Source: Flavobacterium sp. UBA5153 | Lineage (GTDB): Bacteria > Bacteroidota > Bacteroidia > Flavobacteriales > Flavobacteriaceae | Assembly: GCA_002413745.1 (NCBI GenBank) | Contig: DHXP01000018.1 | Coordinates: 110,821-174,820, forward strand | DNA: 64,000 nt | Direction of reading: 5' to 3' | Shown here: positions 9,054-18,350 of the stretch, piece after piece | How the letters are laid out: the number at the start of each line of letters is the position of its first letter | Numbering within the stretch: the first letter of the stretch is position 1 | Position numbers and translations under genes: made by a program | Notes under the pieces: model-generated | The model's input: only the letters and a program-made list of their open reading frames with translations | Database searches by the model: none | Told to the model about the DNA's origin: nothing

Positions 9054-9147
9054 TATTTTTGTTTTTGAAGTTGCGAAGGTACGAAGAATTTTTTGCCGCA
9101 AATTGCACAAATATTCATTAAATTTATTGCGACTTTAAATTTATAAA

Positions 9148-10083
9148 ATGAAAACATCCGATATCGTAACCTTGACCGTCAATCCATCTCTTGATAAAAG
9201 TGCACATTTTACAGGCTTGGTAGCGGAACAAAAAATCCGTTGCGGAGCACCACGTTATGATGCAGGAGGTGGCGGAATCAATGTTTCTAAAGCCATTGCC
9301 CGTTTAGGAGGAGAATCATTATGTGTATTTACTTCGGGTGGATCACCGGGAATCAAGTTGGAAGAATTGGTACGGCAAGAAGGAATTGCCATAAAAACAA
9401 TACCAACACAAAATTGGACTAGGGAAAATCTGGTGGCTTTGGACACCAATACCAATGCGCAATATCGTTTTTGTTTTCCTGGAGCTGTAATTTCAAATGC
9501 CGAAAAAGAGGATATCATTCAAACAATTCAAGAATTAAAACCCAAATATTTAGTGGCAAGCGGCAGTTTAAACGAAGGATTGTCGACAGATTTCTATCAG
9601 CACATTGCCGATTTAGCCAAGGAATCCGGCACAAAAATAATAGTGGATACTTCAGGGGAAGCATTGAAAAAAGTTCTGGAAACAGGGGTGTATTTAATGA
9701 AACCAAATATTGGGGAATTGGCTAAATTAATTGGAGTCGAAAGATTGGAAAGGGATGAAGTCGAGCAAGCAGCACGAACATTAATCCAAAAAGGAAGTGC
9801 CGAAATCGTGGTGGTTTCATTAGGTTCTCAAGGAGCAGTTTTGGTAACGGCAACTCAAACAGAGTTCGTTCCTGCGCCAAATGTGGTCAAGAAAAGCACC
9901 GTAGGAGCAGGCGACAGTATGGTTGGCGCAATGGTTTGGGCATTGTCCCAAAACAAAAGTTTAAAAGAAGTCGTGCAATGGGGAGTTGCCTGTGGTTCTG
10001 CTGCAACAATGAATGAAGGAACGCAATTATTTAAATTGGAGGATGTCAAGCGATTGTTTGAGCAGTTAAATAAAACATCGTAG
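9148..10083 (+). CDS. PfkB-family hexose-phosphate kinase (1-phosphofructokinase type)
   Basis: A 311-residue ribokinase-fold enzyme. It has the N-terminal NPSLDKS and GGGGINVSKAIARLGG motifs and the C-terminal catalytic STVGAGDSMVGA motif with the Asp base. These are typical of the LacC/FruK/PfkB subgroup acting on fructose 1-phosphate, tagatose 6-phosphate or fructose 6-phosphate. No sugar transport or catabolism gene is adjacent, so the substrate cannot be settled. The stop codon TAG lies inside a dispersed repeat that begins at the end of the gene. Confidence 0.88.
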   Translation: MKTSDIVTLTVNPSLDKSAHFTGLVAEQKIRCGAPRYDAGGGGINVSKAIARLGGESLCVFTSGGSPGIKLEELVRQEGIAIKTIPTQNWTRENLVALDTNTNAQYRFCFPGAVISNAEKEDIIQTIQELKPKYLVASGSLNEGLSTDFYQHIADLAKESGTKIIVDTSGEALKKVLETGVYLMKPNIGELAKLIGVERLERDEVEQAARTLIQKGSAEIVVVSLGSQGAVLVTATQTEFVPAPNVVKKSTVGAGDSMVGAMVWALSQNKSLKEVVQWGVACGSAATMNEGTQLFKLEDVKRLFEQLNKTS

Positions 10084-10158
10084 AGACGCATACAATGGTA
10101 GATATGCACAAATGTAGAGACGCATAATGGTAGAGATGCACTGCAGTGCGTCTCTACG
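10079..10158. repeat. Cluster of GTAGAGACGCA repeats with terminal palindrome
   Basis: The motif GTAGAGACGCA or close variants occurs at about 10080, 10098, 10114 and 10130. The last copy runs into an inverted copy through a centre of CACTGCAGTG, forming a 28 bp palindrome with one mismatched pair (10130-10157). The element supplies the pfkB-family gene's stop codon. Confidence 0.75.
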
Positions 10159-10165
10159 ATATAAC

Positions 10166-10199
10166 AAAAAAACCTGACAATTTTCATTATCAGGTTTTC
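10166..10199. terminator. Bidirectional terminator between the sugar kinase gene and lepA
   Basis: AAAACCTGA and TCAGGTTTT form a stem around a 12-base AT-rich loop, with A-rich and T-rich flanks. The two genes converge here. Confidence 0.8.
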
Positions 10200-10235
10200 T
10201 CTATTATCGATCCGTCTATTCTCTTTTTTTTAAAA

Positions 10236-12032
10236 TTAATCATTCAACTTCAACACCGCCATAAATGCTTCTTGCGGGATTTCTACATTTCCAACTAAAC
10301 GCATTCGTTTTTTACCTTTTTTCTGTTTCTCTAAAAGTTTACGTTTACGAGAAATATCGCCACCATAACATTTTGCGGTAACATCTTTTCGTAAGGCTTT
10401 TATCGTTTCACGAGAAATTACTTTCACCCCAATAGCTGCTTGAACAGGAATATCAAATTGCTGACGCGGAATTAATTCTTTCAATTTTTCGCACATTTTT
10501 TTACCTATTTGATATGCATTATCGGCATGCATTAAGGAAGACAAAGCATCAACAATGGTAGCATTTAACAATATATCTACTTTTACCAAATTTGAAGTTC
10601 GCATCCCAATTGGCGTATAATCAAATGAAGCGTAACCTTTAGAAACGGTCTTCAAACGGTCATAAAAGTCGAATACAATCTCTGCCAAAGGCATGTCAAA
10701 AGTCAATTCTACGCGTTCAGTTGTCAAATAAGTTTGATTCGTAATTAAACCGCGTTTCTCAATACACAAGGACATTACATTTCCAACATAATCGGATTTA
10801 GTAATAATGGTAGCTTTTATAAAAGGCTCTTCAACATGGTCTAAACGAGAAGGCTCGGGTAAATCTGTTGGATTGTTTACAACCAATGGTTTTTCCGGAT
10901 CTTTTTTGGTGTAAGCCAAATACGAAACGTTGGGAACGGTTGTGATAACGGTCATATTAAACTCTCGTTCAAGACGCTCTTGTATAATTTCCATATGCAA
11001 CATTCCTAAGAATCCACAGCGGAAACCAAATCCCAATGCCGCAGAACTTTCTGGCAAAAATACCAAGGAAGCATCGTTCAACTGCAGTTTTTCCATAGAG
11101 TTTCTCAACTCCTCATAATCTTCAGTGTCCACAGGATAAATCCCCGCAAAAACCATCGGTTTCACATCTTCAAAACCTTGAATTATATTGGTTGTTGGCG
11201 TTTTTGCATCCGTCAACGTGTCGCCCACTTTTACCTCTTTTGCCTCTTTAATTCCCGAAATCAAATAACCAACATCACCTGCAGAAATAACTTGTTTCGG
11301 AACTTGATTTAATTTTAATGTGCCAATTTCATCCGCAAAATATTCATTTCCGGTTGCCATAAACTTTATTTTCTGGCCTTTTCGGATTTGTCCATTCTTC
11401 ACACGAAAAATAACTTCAATTCCACGAAACGGATTGTAATGAGAGTCGAAAATTAAAGCCTGCAACGGTTCGTCTATATTTCCTTTTGGTGGAGGAATTC
11501 TTTCGATAATGGCTGCCAAAATATTTTCGACACCCAGGCCCGTTTTCCCCGAAGCGTGAATAATATCCTCCAATTTGCAACCTAATAGGTCAACAATATC
11601 ATCACTTACTTCTTCCGGATTGGCACTTGGCAAATCTACTTTATTCAAAATCGGAATAATTTCCAAGTCATTTTCTAGCGCCAAATATAAATTTGAAATC
11701 GTTTGTGCCTGAATACTTTGTGCCGCATCCACAATCAAAAGTGCGCCTTCACAAGCCGCAATCGAGCGGGAAACTTCATACGAAAAATCAACGTGACCAG
11801 GAGTATCAATCAAATTCAGGATGTATTCTTCCCCTTTATAAGTGTATTCCATCTGAATCGCGTGACTTTTAATCGTGATTCCACGTTCGCGCTCCAAGTC
11901 CATATTGTCAAGCAATTGCGCTTTTTCTTCACGCGCAGTTACCGTATTTGTTGCGCCAAGAAGTCGGTCAGCAAGCGTACTTTTCCCGTGATCAATGTGT
12001 GCAATAATGCAAAAATTCCGTATGTTTTTCAT
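10236..12032 (-). CDS. lepA: Elongation factor 4 (LepA), ribosome back-translocating GTPase
   Basis: A 598-residue translational GTPase that resets stalled or wrongly translocated ribosomes. The G domain has [13 protein letters not shown] (G1), [11 protein letters not shown] (G2), [15 protein letters not shown] (G3) and NKVDLP (G4). The EF-G-like domains follow, then the LepA-specific C terminus ([20 protein letters not shown], split by family convention; basic tail KKGKKRMR). Length is exactly typical. Confidence 0.97.
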   Translation of the reverse strand: MKNIRNFCIIAHIDHGKSTLADRLLGATNTVTAREEKAQLLDNMDLERERGITIKSHAIQMEYTYKGEEYILNLIDTPGHVDFSYEVSRSIAACEGALLIVDAAQSIQAQTISNLYLALENDLEIIPILNKVDLPSANPEEVSDDIVDLLGCKLEDIIHASGKTGLGVENILAAIIERIPPPKGNIDEPLQALIFDSHYNPFRGIEVIFRVKNGQIRKGQKIKFMATGNEYFADEIGTLKLNQVPKQVISAGDVGYLISGIKEAKEVKVGDTLTDAKTPTTNIIQGFEDVKPMVFAGIYPVDTEDYEELRNSMEKLQLNDASLVFLPESSAALGFGFRCGFLGMLHMEIIQERLEREFNMTVITTVPNVSYLAYTKKDPEKPLVVNNPTDLPEPSRLDHVEEPFIKATIITKSDYVGNVMSLCIEKRGLITNQTYLTTERVELTFDMPLAEIVFDFYDRLKTVSKGYASFDYTPIGMRTSNLVKVDILLNATIVDALSSLMHADNAYQIGKKMCEKLKELIPRQQFDIPVQAAIGVKVISRETIKALRKDVTAKCYGGDISRKRKLLEKQKKGKKRMRLVGNVEIPQEAFMAVLKLND

Positions 12033-12375
12033 TCTTTGTTTATGTCAATTTTTTTGGTGTGACCGCAAGGGTCGGGCTTTTCGTTACAATCTTGTCATTG
12101 CGAGCTTGTGTGGCAATCTCTCAACAACAAGGATTTCCTCTGCAAATGAAATTCACTGAACTCCTATAAAAATAAAAGTATAGTGAAGTAATCCCTCACG
12201 CAATCGCTTATTGCGATAATTAATCTGCAAAGATAATTCAAAGTTAATCAGCGTCAAAGGAGTTTCAAGATAAAAGAATAATGATGTGTTTTTAAAATTT
12301 TAATTTAAAATATTCATCTTTCAATTTTATAAACATTTTAAAAACAAAATAAAAAAATCACTAGTAGCCATAGTG
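12033..12375. other. Intergenic region upstream of lepA with decayed repeat
   Basis: This 343 bp stretch has no credible gene. Near 12090 it holds TTGTCATTGCGAG followed by GGCAATCTC, a motif pair common to short dispersed repeats, but the matching inverted arm is not intact. Around 12200 there is a small inverted pair CGCAAT / ATTGCG. The rest is AT-rich and should include the lepA promoter. Confidence 0.5.
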
Positions 12376-13623
12376 TTATTTGTTTTTCTTATTATCCATT
12401 TCGATGATATAAGCCATGTTTTTAATTAAATTATCGTGTTTTTTTACAAAAGGATTGGTTTCGTCCCAAACATAACCAGCTAAAACAGCACAAATTTTAC
12501 GTTTTACATCTGGGTTTTCCGGTTGATGAAAAAATAATGTCTGCAGATTTCCGGTGTACCATTCTTTTACATAAGTGGTAAAAACGGCAATTCCTCGTTT
12601 CATATATCCTGTAAATTCTTCTTCCCAATCGACTGCAATTCCCTGTGATTCTTTCAAATAAAGTTTAGCAGCAAGTATTCCGGATTCGGCAGCAAAAGCA
12701 ACTCCTGAGGAGAAAACGGGATCCAAAAATTCCGAACTATTGCCGGTTAAAGCAAAACCGTCACCATACATTTTTTTTACCGAACGGGAATAATTTTCCA
12801 ATTTCACCGGTTCAAACAAGAAATCAACTCCCTTAAATCGTTTGATATAATAATCAGAAAGTTGAATGGCCTTTTTTAGCGCTTCGGTATTGTCTTTGTT
12901 TTCTGAAAGCGAATTGATAAAATCGGTCGGGCCAACAATGCCTAAACTTGTATTTCCGTTAGAAAAAGGAATTACCCATAGCCACACTTGGGTTTCCAGA
13001 ATATCAAAAGAAATCATAGTTCCTTCTTCGCCTTCAGGTCTGTTGAGGTCTTCCACATGTGTGAAAATAGAAGAATGCGGATCTAATTTTGAGGGTGTGT
13101 CTAAATCTAAAAGCCGAGGTAAAACTCTGCCATAACCGCTGGAATCTATGATGAATTTGGCGTGAATTTCTTTTAGATTTCCGGCTGCATCTTTAACGAT
13201 AGTTTTAGAATTCTTTCCTTCAAAAGTAACTGCCACAACTTCCGATTCAAATTCTAAATCAATTCCTTTTCTGATTATTTCTTGTGCCATTGTGTTGTCA
13301 AAATCGGCTCTTGGCACTTGCCACGTCCAATCCCAACCTTTTCCAAATTTTTTACTAAAATCAAAAATGCAAATTTCTTCGCCTCGAATGAATCGAGCTC
13401 CCAATTTTTTTTCGAAATTCATTGCATCTAAACATTCAAATAATTCCGCTTCGGCAAAATGATCCATAACGCGAGGAATTAAGCTTTCGCCAACGACCAG
13501 CCTGGGAAATTTTGTTTTTTCGACTATTTTCACCTTGACATTGTTATTATGAAGGTATGATGCCGAAACACATCCGGAAGGGCCAGCACCAATTATTAAA
13601 ACATCTACGTATTCCTGTAACAT
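12376..13623 (-). CDS. Flavin-dependent halogenase-like FAD oxidoreductase of the pigment cluster
   Basis: A 415-residue flavoprotein. The Rossmann FAD motif GAGPSG is at 12-17. NFEKKLGARF at about 69-78 places a Lys (residue 73) where flavin-dependent halogenases have their catalytic Lys. WTWQVP at 99-104 (W99-T-W-Q-V-P) matches the halogenase WxWxIP signature with Val for Ile. It should modify an aromatic ring, by halogenation or hydroxylation, on the flexirubin head group or an ACP-bound precursor. It lies 14 bp after the methyltransferase gene, on the strand opposite to the main cluster. Confidence 0.75.
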   Translation of the reverse strand: MLQEYVDVLIIGAGPSGCVSASYLHNNNVKVKIVEKTKFPRLVVGESLIPRVMDHFAEAELFECLDAMNFEKKLGARFIRGEEICIFDFSKKFGKGWDWTWQVPRADFDNTMAQEIIRKGIDLEFESEVVAVTFEGKNSKTIVKDAAGNLKEIHAKFIIDSSGYGRVLPRLLDLDTPSKLDPHSSIFTHVEDLNRPEGEEGTMISFDILETQVWLWVIPFSNGNTSLGIVGPTDFINSLSENKDNTEALKKAIQLSDYYIKRFKGVDFLFEPVKLENYSRSVKKMYGDGFALTGNSSEFLDPVFSSGVAFAAESGILAAKLYLKESQGIAVDWEEEFTGYMKRGIAVFTTYVKEWYTGNLQTLFFHQPENPDVKRKICAVLAGYVWDETNPFVKKHDNLIKNMAYIIEMDNKKNK

Positions 13624-13637
13624 AATTTAAATTTAAA

Positions 13638-14699
13638 TTATTTTTTCTTGCATTTAATCAAAGTATGGCTCATTCCTATGATTTCATGAAGTTCATCAAC
13701 CACAAAACCAGTTTTTTCAATTAAATTCAAAACATCTTGTGAATGATACATTTGACTGTTTCCATTGGCAACAGCTGTAAAATATAAGGATGTTGCGTGT
13801 AAACTGTAAGTTGAGGCTTGAAATTTTTGTAAATCCCAAAAGGTTTCCAAAATATAAAAACTAGCATCTGCTGTCATTGATTCATGAGCTCTTTTAAAAA
13901 GACCTGAAATTTCCTCTAATGAAAAGCAGTCAATAAACTGACTCATCCAGATAACATCAAAACCTTTTGGAAAAGGAATCGAATTGTCTAATAAATTAAT
14001 GTCTGTTGCTGAAATTCTGTCTTCAAATCCGGCCTTGGCAATGTTTTTTCGGGCAACATTAGCTTGTCCTGGCAAATCTAAAATAGTGATTTTTACGTTT
14101 GGGTCATATTTTGCACACTGCAATGAAAACTTACCTGTGTTTCCGCCTACATCCAAGAAAGATTTTGGATCATCCTTAAATAAAATGGGCATTACATCCG
14201 GGAAAGTGTAGTCAGAATAGAAATGATCAAAGTCAAACCAGCTTTTTTTAATTTTTTCTGGCAATTTAGACAAGCCTTGATAAACGGTATCCCAATCGCC
14301 GAGTTCTTTTAATCCTTCAGGCTTTCCGTTTGTTATTGATTCTTCAAGATGATTAATGGCTAGATAATTCACGTCTTGGGTAAAATCCATATTGATATTG
14401 GTCATTTTGTCTCTCAAAATAAAATAACCTGTTTTTGTCAAAATAAATTCATTGTCTTTCAAATAAACCATTTCTAAACTTAAACCAGCTTCCAGTAATA
14501 CTTTTACCCCGTAAACAGATAAATTTAATTCGGTAGCTATTGTTTCAATGCTGGCTTTGTCTTTTTTAAACAGATAATCTAATATTCCTATATTTCTAAG
14601 TGTTTTTGCAGCTTGAAACATAATTGGTGCAAAAGCAATTTTTTGTGCGTCTAAATTCGCCTGAATAACACTCTTTTTGTCAGAACCGAAATCTTTCAT
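13638..14699 (-). CDS. SAM-dependent O-methyltransferase (COMT-like)
   Basis: A 353-residue class I methyltransferase of the type with an N-terminal dimerisation winged helix (residues about 20-95, including RNIGILDYLF) and a C-terminal SAM domain (FLDVGGNTGKFSLQCAK, KITILDLPGQ, DVIWMSQFIDCFS). Such enzymes methylate phenolic hydroxyls. In the flexirubin cluster it could methylate the aryl ring. It shares a 215 bp divergent promoter region with the tyrosine ammonia-lyase gene and is followed by the halogenase-like gene. Confidence 0.82.
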   Translation of the reverse strand: MKDFGSDKKSVIQANLDAQKIAFAPIMFQAAKTLRNIGILDYLFKKDKASIETIATELNLSVYGVKVLLEAGLSLEMVYLKDNEFILTKTGYFILRDKMTNINMDFTQDVNYLAINHLEESITNGKPEGLKELGDWDTVYQGLSKLPEKIKKSWFDFDHFYSDYTFPDVMPILFKDDPKSFLDVGGNTGKFSLQCAKYDPNVKITILDLPGQANVARKNIAKAGFEDRISATDINLLDNSIPFPKGFDVIWMSQFIDCFSLEEISGLFKRAHESMTADASFYILETFWDLQKFQASTYSLHATSLYFTAVANGNSQMYHSQDVLNLIEKTGFVVDELHEIIGMSHTLIKCKKK

Positions 14700-14914
14700 T
14701 CTTAAGTTTTTGGCATTAGTTTAATGCATAAGTAGCAGTTCGCGTGGTTGTGGTGTGAATTGTTGCGAGCGTGCGAGTAGTTGAACAAAAAGGCGTTTTG
14801 ATTTTCTATTCTAAACAATATTATGCTATATTTACATCTATCAAATTAACCACATTAAATTCTAAATAAAAATTAATTTTTAATTTATTTAATAACAAAT
14901 CATAAACAAGTTGA

Positions 14915-16435
14915 ATGAACACTATAAATGAATATTTAAGTTTAAAAGAATTTGAATCTATAATCTTTGAAAATAATAAAATAGCTATAAGTGAGGTTGT
15001 TTTAAACAGGGTAAATGAAAGCTTTGTTTTTTTAAAGGATTTTTCTAAAAACAAAGTGATTTATGGTGTAAATACCGGTTTCGGACCAATGGCTCAATAT
15101 CGAATTAAAGATGAAGACCGAATCCAACTGCAATATAATTTAATAAGAAGCCATTCTTCCGGAACCGGAAAACCGTTAGATGCCATTTGTGTGAAAGCGG
15201 CAATTTTAGCGAGGTTAAATACACTTTTATTAGGGAATTCTGGCGTTCATTCGTCGGTAATTCATTTGATGAAGGAATTGATCAATAGAGATATTATTCC
15301 ATTAATTTTCGAACACGGCGGTGTTGGTGCCAGTGGTGATTTGGTTCAATTGGCACATTTGGCTTTAGTCCTAATTGGTGAAGGCGAAGTTTTTTACAAA
15401 GGAGAAAGAAAATCGACTCAAGAAGTTTTCGAATTAGAAAATCTAAAGCCTATTCAGGTTGAAATCAGAGAAGGTTTAGCTTTGATTAACGGAACGTCGG
15501 TAATGACCGGAATTGGAGTTGTGAATGTTCATAATGCCAATAAATTATTAGATTGGTCGCTAAAATGCTCTTGTGCCATTAATGAAATAGTTCAAGCTTA
15601 CGACGACCACTTTTCGGAGGAATTAAACAATACCAAACGTCATAAAGGACAGCGTGAAGTGGCTGCGAGAATGAGAGAAAATCTTGTTGACAGTACTTTA
15701 ATCCGAAAAAGAGAAGATCATTTATATACCGGCGAAAATAAGGAAGATATATTCAAGGAAAAAGTGCAGGAATACTATTCGTTGCGTTGTGTTCCTCAAA
15801 TTTTGGGACCAGTTTTAGAAACCATAAATAATGTGGCATCTATTCTAGAAGACGAATTTAACTCGGCAAATGACAATCCGATTGTTGATGTAAAAAACCA
15901 ACATGTGTATCATGGAGGAAATTTCCATGGGGATTATATTTCTTTGGAAATGGACAAACTCAAGATTGTGATTACTAAATTGACGATGCTTGCCGAACGC
16001 CAGTTGAATTATTTGCTGAATTCAAAAATCAACGAAATTCTTCCTCCATTTGTAAATCTGGGAACTTTAGGATTTAATTTCGGAATGCAAGGCGTTCAGT
16101 TTACGGCGACTTCAACGACAGCCGAAAATCAAATGTTGTCCAATCCGATGTATATCCACAGTATTCCTAACAACAATGACAATCAGGATATTGTGAGCAT
16201 GGGAACGAATGCTGCGGTAATTACCGCAAAAGTAATAGAGAATGCTTTCGAAGTATTGAGTATTGAAATGATAACTATCGTTCAAGCCATAGATGCATTG
16301 GGACAAAAAGATAAAATTTCGTCAGTTACCAGAAAAATGTATGACGATGTAAGAGCCATTGTCCCTGAATTTAAAGAAGATCAAGTAATGTATCCTTTTG
16401 TCCAAAAAGTTAAGGATTATCTGATGTCAAAATAA
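14915..16435 (+). CDS. tal: Tyrosine ammonia-lyase (MIO-type aromatic amino acid lyase)
   Basis: It converts L-tyrosine to 4-coumarate, the aryl starter of flexirubin. The 506-residue product carries the MIO-forming Ala-Ser-Gly at 139-141 in GGVGASGDLVQL and the substrate-pocket pair Ser79-His80 in NLIRSHSSGTG. Ser-His there is typical of histidine lyases. However, the sequence is recalled as near-identical over long stretches to the characterised F. johnsoniae tyrosine ammonia-lyase, which has the same pair, and the gene lies in a pigment cluster with no hut genes. It is first in the plus-strand run and is followed 13 bp later by a ketoreductase. Confidence 0.9.
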   Translation: MNTINEYLSLKEFESIIFENNKIAISEVVLNRVNESFVFLKDFSKNKVIYGVNTGFGPMAQYRIKDEDRIQLQYNLIRSHSSGTGKPLDAICVKAAILARLNTLLLGNSGVHSSVIHLMKELINRDIIPLIFEHGGVGASGDLVQLAHLALVLIGEGEVFYKGERKSTQEVFELENLKPIQVEIREGLALINGTSVMTGIGVVNVHNANKLLDWSLKCSCAINEIVQAYDDHFSEELNNTKRHKGQREVAARMRENLVDSTLIRKREDHLYTGENKEDIFKEKVQEYYSLRCVPQILGPVLETINNVASILEDEFNSANDNPIVDVKNQHVYHGGNFHGDYISLEMDKLKIVITKLTMLAERQLNYLLNSKINEILPPFVNLGTLGFNFGMQGVQFTATSTTAENQMLSNPMYIHSIPNNNDNQDIVSMGTNAAVITAKVIENAFEVLSIEMITIVQAIDALGQKDKISSVTRKMYDDVRAIVPEFKEDQVMYPFVQKVKDYLMSK

Positions 16436-16448
16436 AAACACGAAGTCT

Positions 16449-17180
16449 ATGAAATGTGCATTGGTAACAGGTGGTTCAAGAGGAATTGGCAGTGCTATTT
16501 GTAAAAAATTAGCGGCGGATACGGATTATCATATTTTAATCAATTATCAGTCCAATAAAACTGCTGCGGAACAAACACTTGAAGAAGTAAAGAAATTAGG
16601 TGCCACGGGCGAGATTATCCCTTTTAACGTTGCGGACTTTGAAGAAGTAAAAACAGCATTAACACAATGGCAGGAAGCAAATCCGGAAGCGATTGTTGAG
16701 GTGATTGTGAATAATGCCGGAATTACTAAAGACGGTTTGTTTATGTGGATGAGTCCAGAGGATTGGACAAGCGTGGTGAATACCAGTTTGAATGGGTTTT
16801 TTAATGTGACCAATTTTTTTATTCAAAAAATGTTGCGCAATAAATATGGTCGTATTGTGAATATAGTTTCCCTTTCTGGTGTAAAAGGAACTCCGGGACA
16901 AACCAATTATTCGGCTGCCAAAGGCGCTGTTGTTGCCGCCACAAAAGCATTAGCGCAAGAAGTAGCAAAACGAAAGATAACCGTAAATGCTGTTGCTCCG
17001 GGTTTTATCAGAACCGATATGACAAGCCAGTTAGACGAGAAAGAATTAATAAAATTGGTTCCCGTTAATCGTTTTGGAGAAGCCGAAGAAGTCGCTGATT
17101 TAGTGAGTTTTCTGGTTTCTAAAAAGGCCAGTTATATTACAGGTGAAATTATTAATATAAACGGGGGGATTTATTCTTAA
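16449..17180 (+). CDS. fabG: 3-oxoacyl-ACP reductase (FabG-like)
   Basis: A 243-residue short-chain dehydrogenase that reduces beta-keto groups during polyene extension. It has the NADPH motif TGGSRGIGSAI, the NNAG motif, and the catalytic Ser-Tyr-Lys set (SLSGVKGTPGQTNYSAAKG). GGIYS closes the protein, as in FabG. It lies directly after the ammonia-lyase gene, so it probably serves the aryl polyene pathway, not general lipid synthesis. Confidence 0.9.
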   Translation: MKCALVTGGSRGIGSAICKKLAADTDYHILINYQSNKTAAEQTLEEVKKLGATGEIIPFNVADFEEVKTALTQWQEANPEAIVEVIVNNAGITKDGLFMWMSPEDWTSVVNTSLNGFFNVTNFFIQKMLRNKYGRIVNIVSLSGVKGTPGQTNYSAAKGAVVAATKALAQEVAKRKITVNAVAPGFIRTDMTSQLDEKELIKLVPVNRFGEAEEVADLVSFLVSKKASYITGEIININGGIYS

Positions 17181-17430
17181 AAGAGAATGAATAGAAGAGT
17201 TATAGTTACGTCAGAATTTTCATAAAAATTCATCAACAAACAAAAAATATCAGTAGCTTTATCAAAATTAATTATAAGAGGGATAGTTGTTTAAATATTT
17301 GAAATTCAATAATTTAAATATACAACGATTTCTTTTTTTATGCGATTTTTTTACTTAAAATATTAATAAAAATTAGTTGTTAGGATAAATTATATTTTTT
17401 AATTATATTCGTATTTATAAATCACAAAAA

Positions 17431-18339
17431 ATGAAAAACGTCCTTGTTGTCTATTATTCTCAGTCGGGACAACTGGAATCTATTGCAAGAAACATTGCGA
17501 AGCCACTTTTGGATTCAGATGAGATTAATGTTACATTTCATGAAATTCAGTTAGAAAAACCGTTTCCTTTTCCTTGGAATAATGATGCTTTTTTTGATGC
17601 TTTTCCAGAATCTTTTTTGCAAATCCCAACAGCTTTAAAACCAATTTCTCCTGAAATTTTAAATACAAAATTTGATTTAATTCTATTGAATTATCAAGTT
17701 TGGTATTTGTCTCCTTCCATCCCCATAAATTCATTTTTAAAAAGTCCGGAAGCCAAAATACTTTTAAATAATACTCCGGTAATAACTATCAGTGGGTCCA
17801 GAAATATGTGGATAATGGCTCAGGAAAAAATAAAAAAATTATTAAAACAAAACAATGCTCAACTCAAAGGAAATATTGCTTTGGTTGACCGAGCTGGAAA
17901 TTTAATTAGCGTTTTTACTATATTTGACTGGATGTTTTCAGGAATTAAAAGAAAATATTTAGGCATTTTTCCAATGCCAGGAGTTTCGGATAAAGACATT
18001 AAAGAATCATCAATATTTGGAAAAGTTATTCTTTCGGGTTTAAATGATAATAATTTAGAGAATTTACAATCGAAATTAGTAGAACTTGATGCCGTGAGAG
18101 TTAAACCATTTCTGATTACAGTAGATAGAACAGGGAATAAAATTTTTAAAATGTGGTCCAATTTTATCGTTAAAAAAGGAGAATTAAGAAAAACATGGCT
18201 CAAAGTTTTTAAAGTCTATTTGTTGGTTGCAATATGGGTAATCTCACCAATAGTGTTTGTATTTTACCTTATTTTTTATCCATTGATGCTAAATAAAATA
18301 AAAAAAGAAAAATCGTATTATAAAGGAATAGTAATTTAA
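17431..18339 (+). CDS. darA: DarA-type dialkylresorcinol condensing enzyme
   Basis: A 302-residue protein. It begins like a flavodoxin (VLVVYYSQSGQLESIARNI) and has QVWYLSPSIP and a C-terminal membrane segment at about 265-285. This is the architecture I recall for DarA, which condenses two beta-keto precursors and aromatises the product to a dialkylresorcinol. It is followed 11 bp later by darB, the usual pairing. A 250 bp AT-rich gap separates it from fabG and probably contains a promoter. The resorcinol is the alcohol half of flexirubin. Confidence 0.88.
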   Translation: MKNVLVVYYSQSGQLESIARNIAKPLLDSDEINVTFHEIQLEKPFPFPWNNDAFFDAFPESFLQIPTALKPISPEILNTKFDLILLNYQVWYLSPSIPINSFLKSPEAKILLNNTPVITISGSRNMWIMAQEKIKKLLKQNNAQLKGNIALVDRAGNLISVFTIFDWMFSGIKRKYLGIFPMPGVSDKDIKESSIFGKVILSGLNDNNLENLQSKLVELDAVRVKPFLITVDRTGNKIFKMWSNFIVKKGELRKTWLKVFKVYLLVAIWVISPIVFVFYLIFYPLMLNKIKKEKSYYKGIVI

Positions 18340-18350
18340 ATTTAAAAAAT

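Noticed and set aside
14915-16435. Histidine ammonia-lyase (hutH)
   Set aside because: The Ser-His pocket pair fits histidine lyases, but the overall likeness to the characterised tyrosine lyase and the pigment cluster context outweigh it; no hut genes are near.
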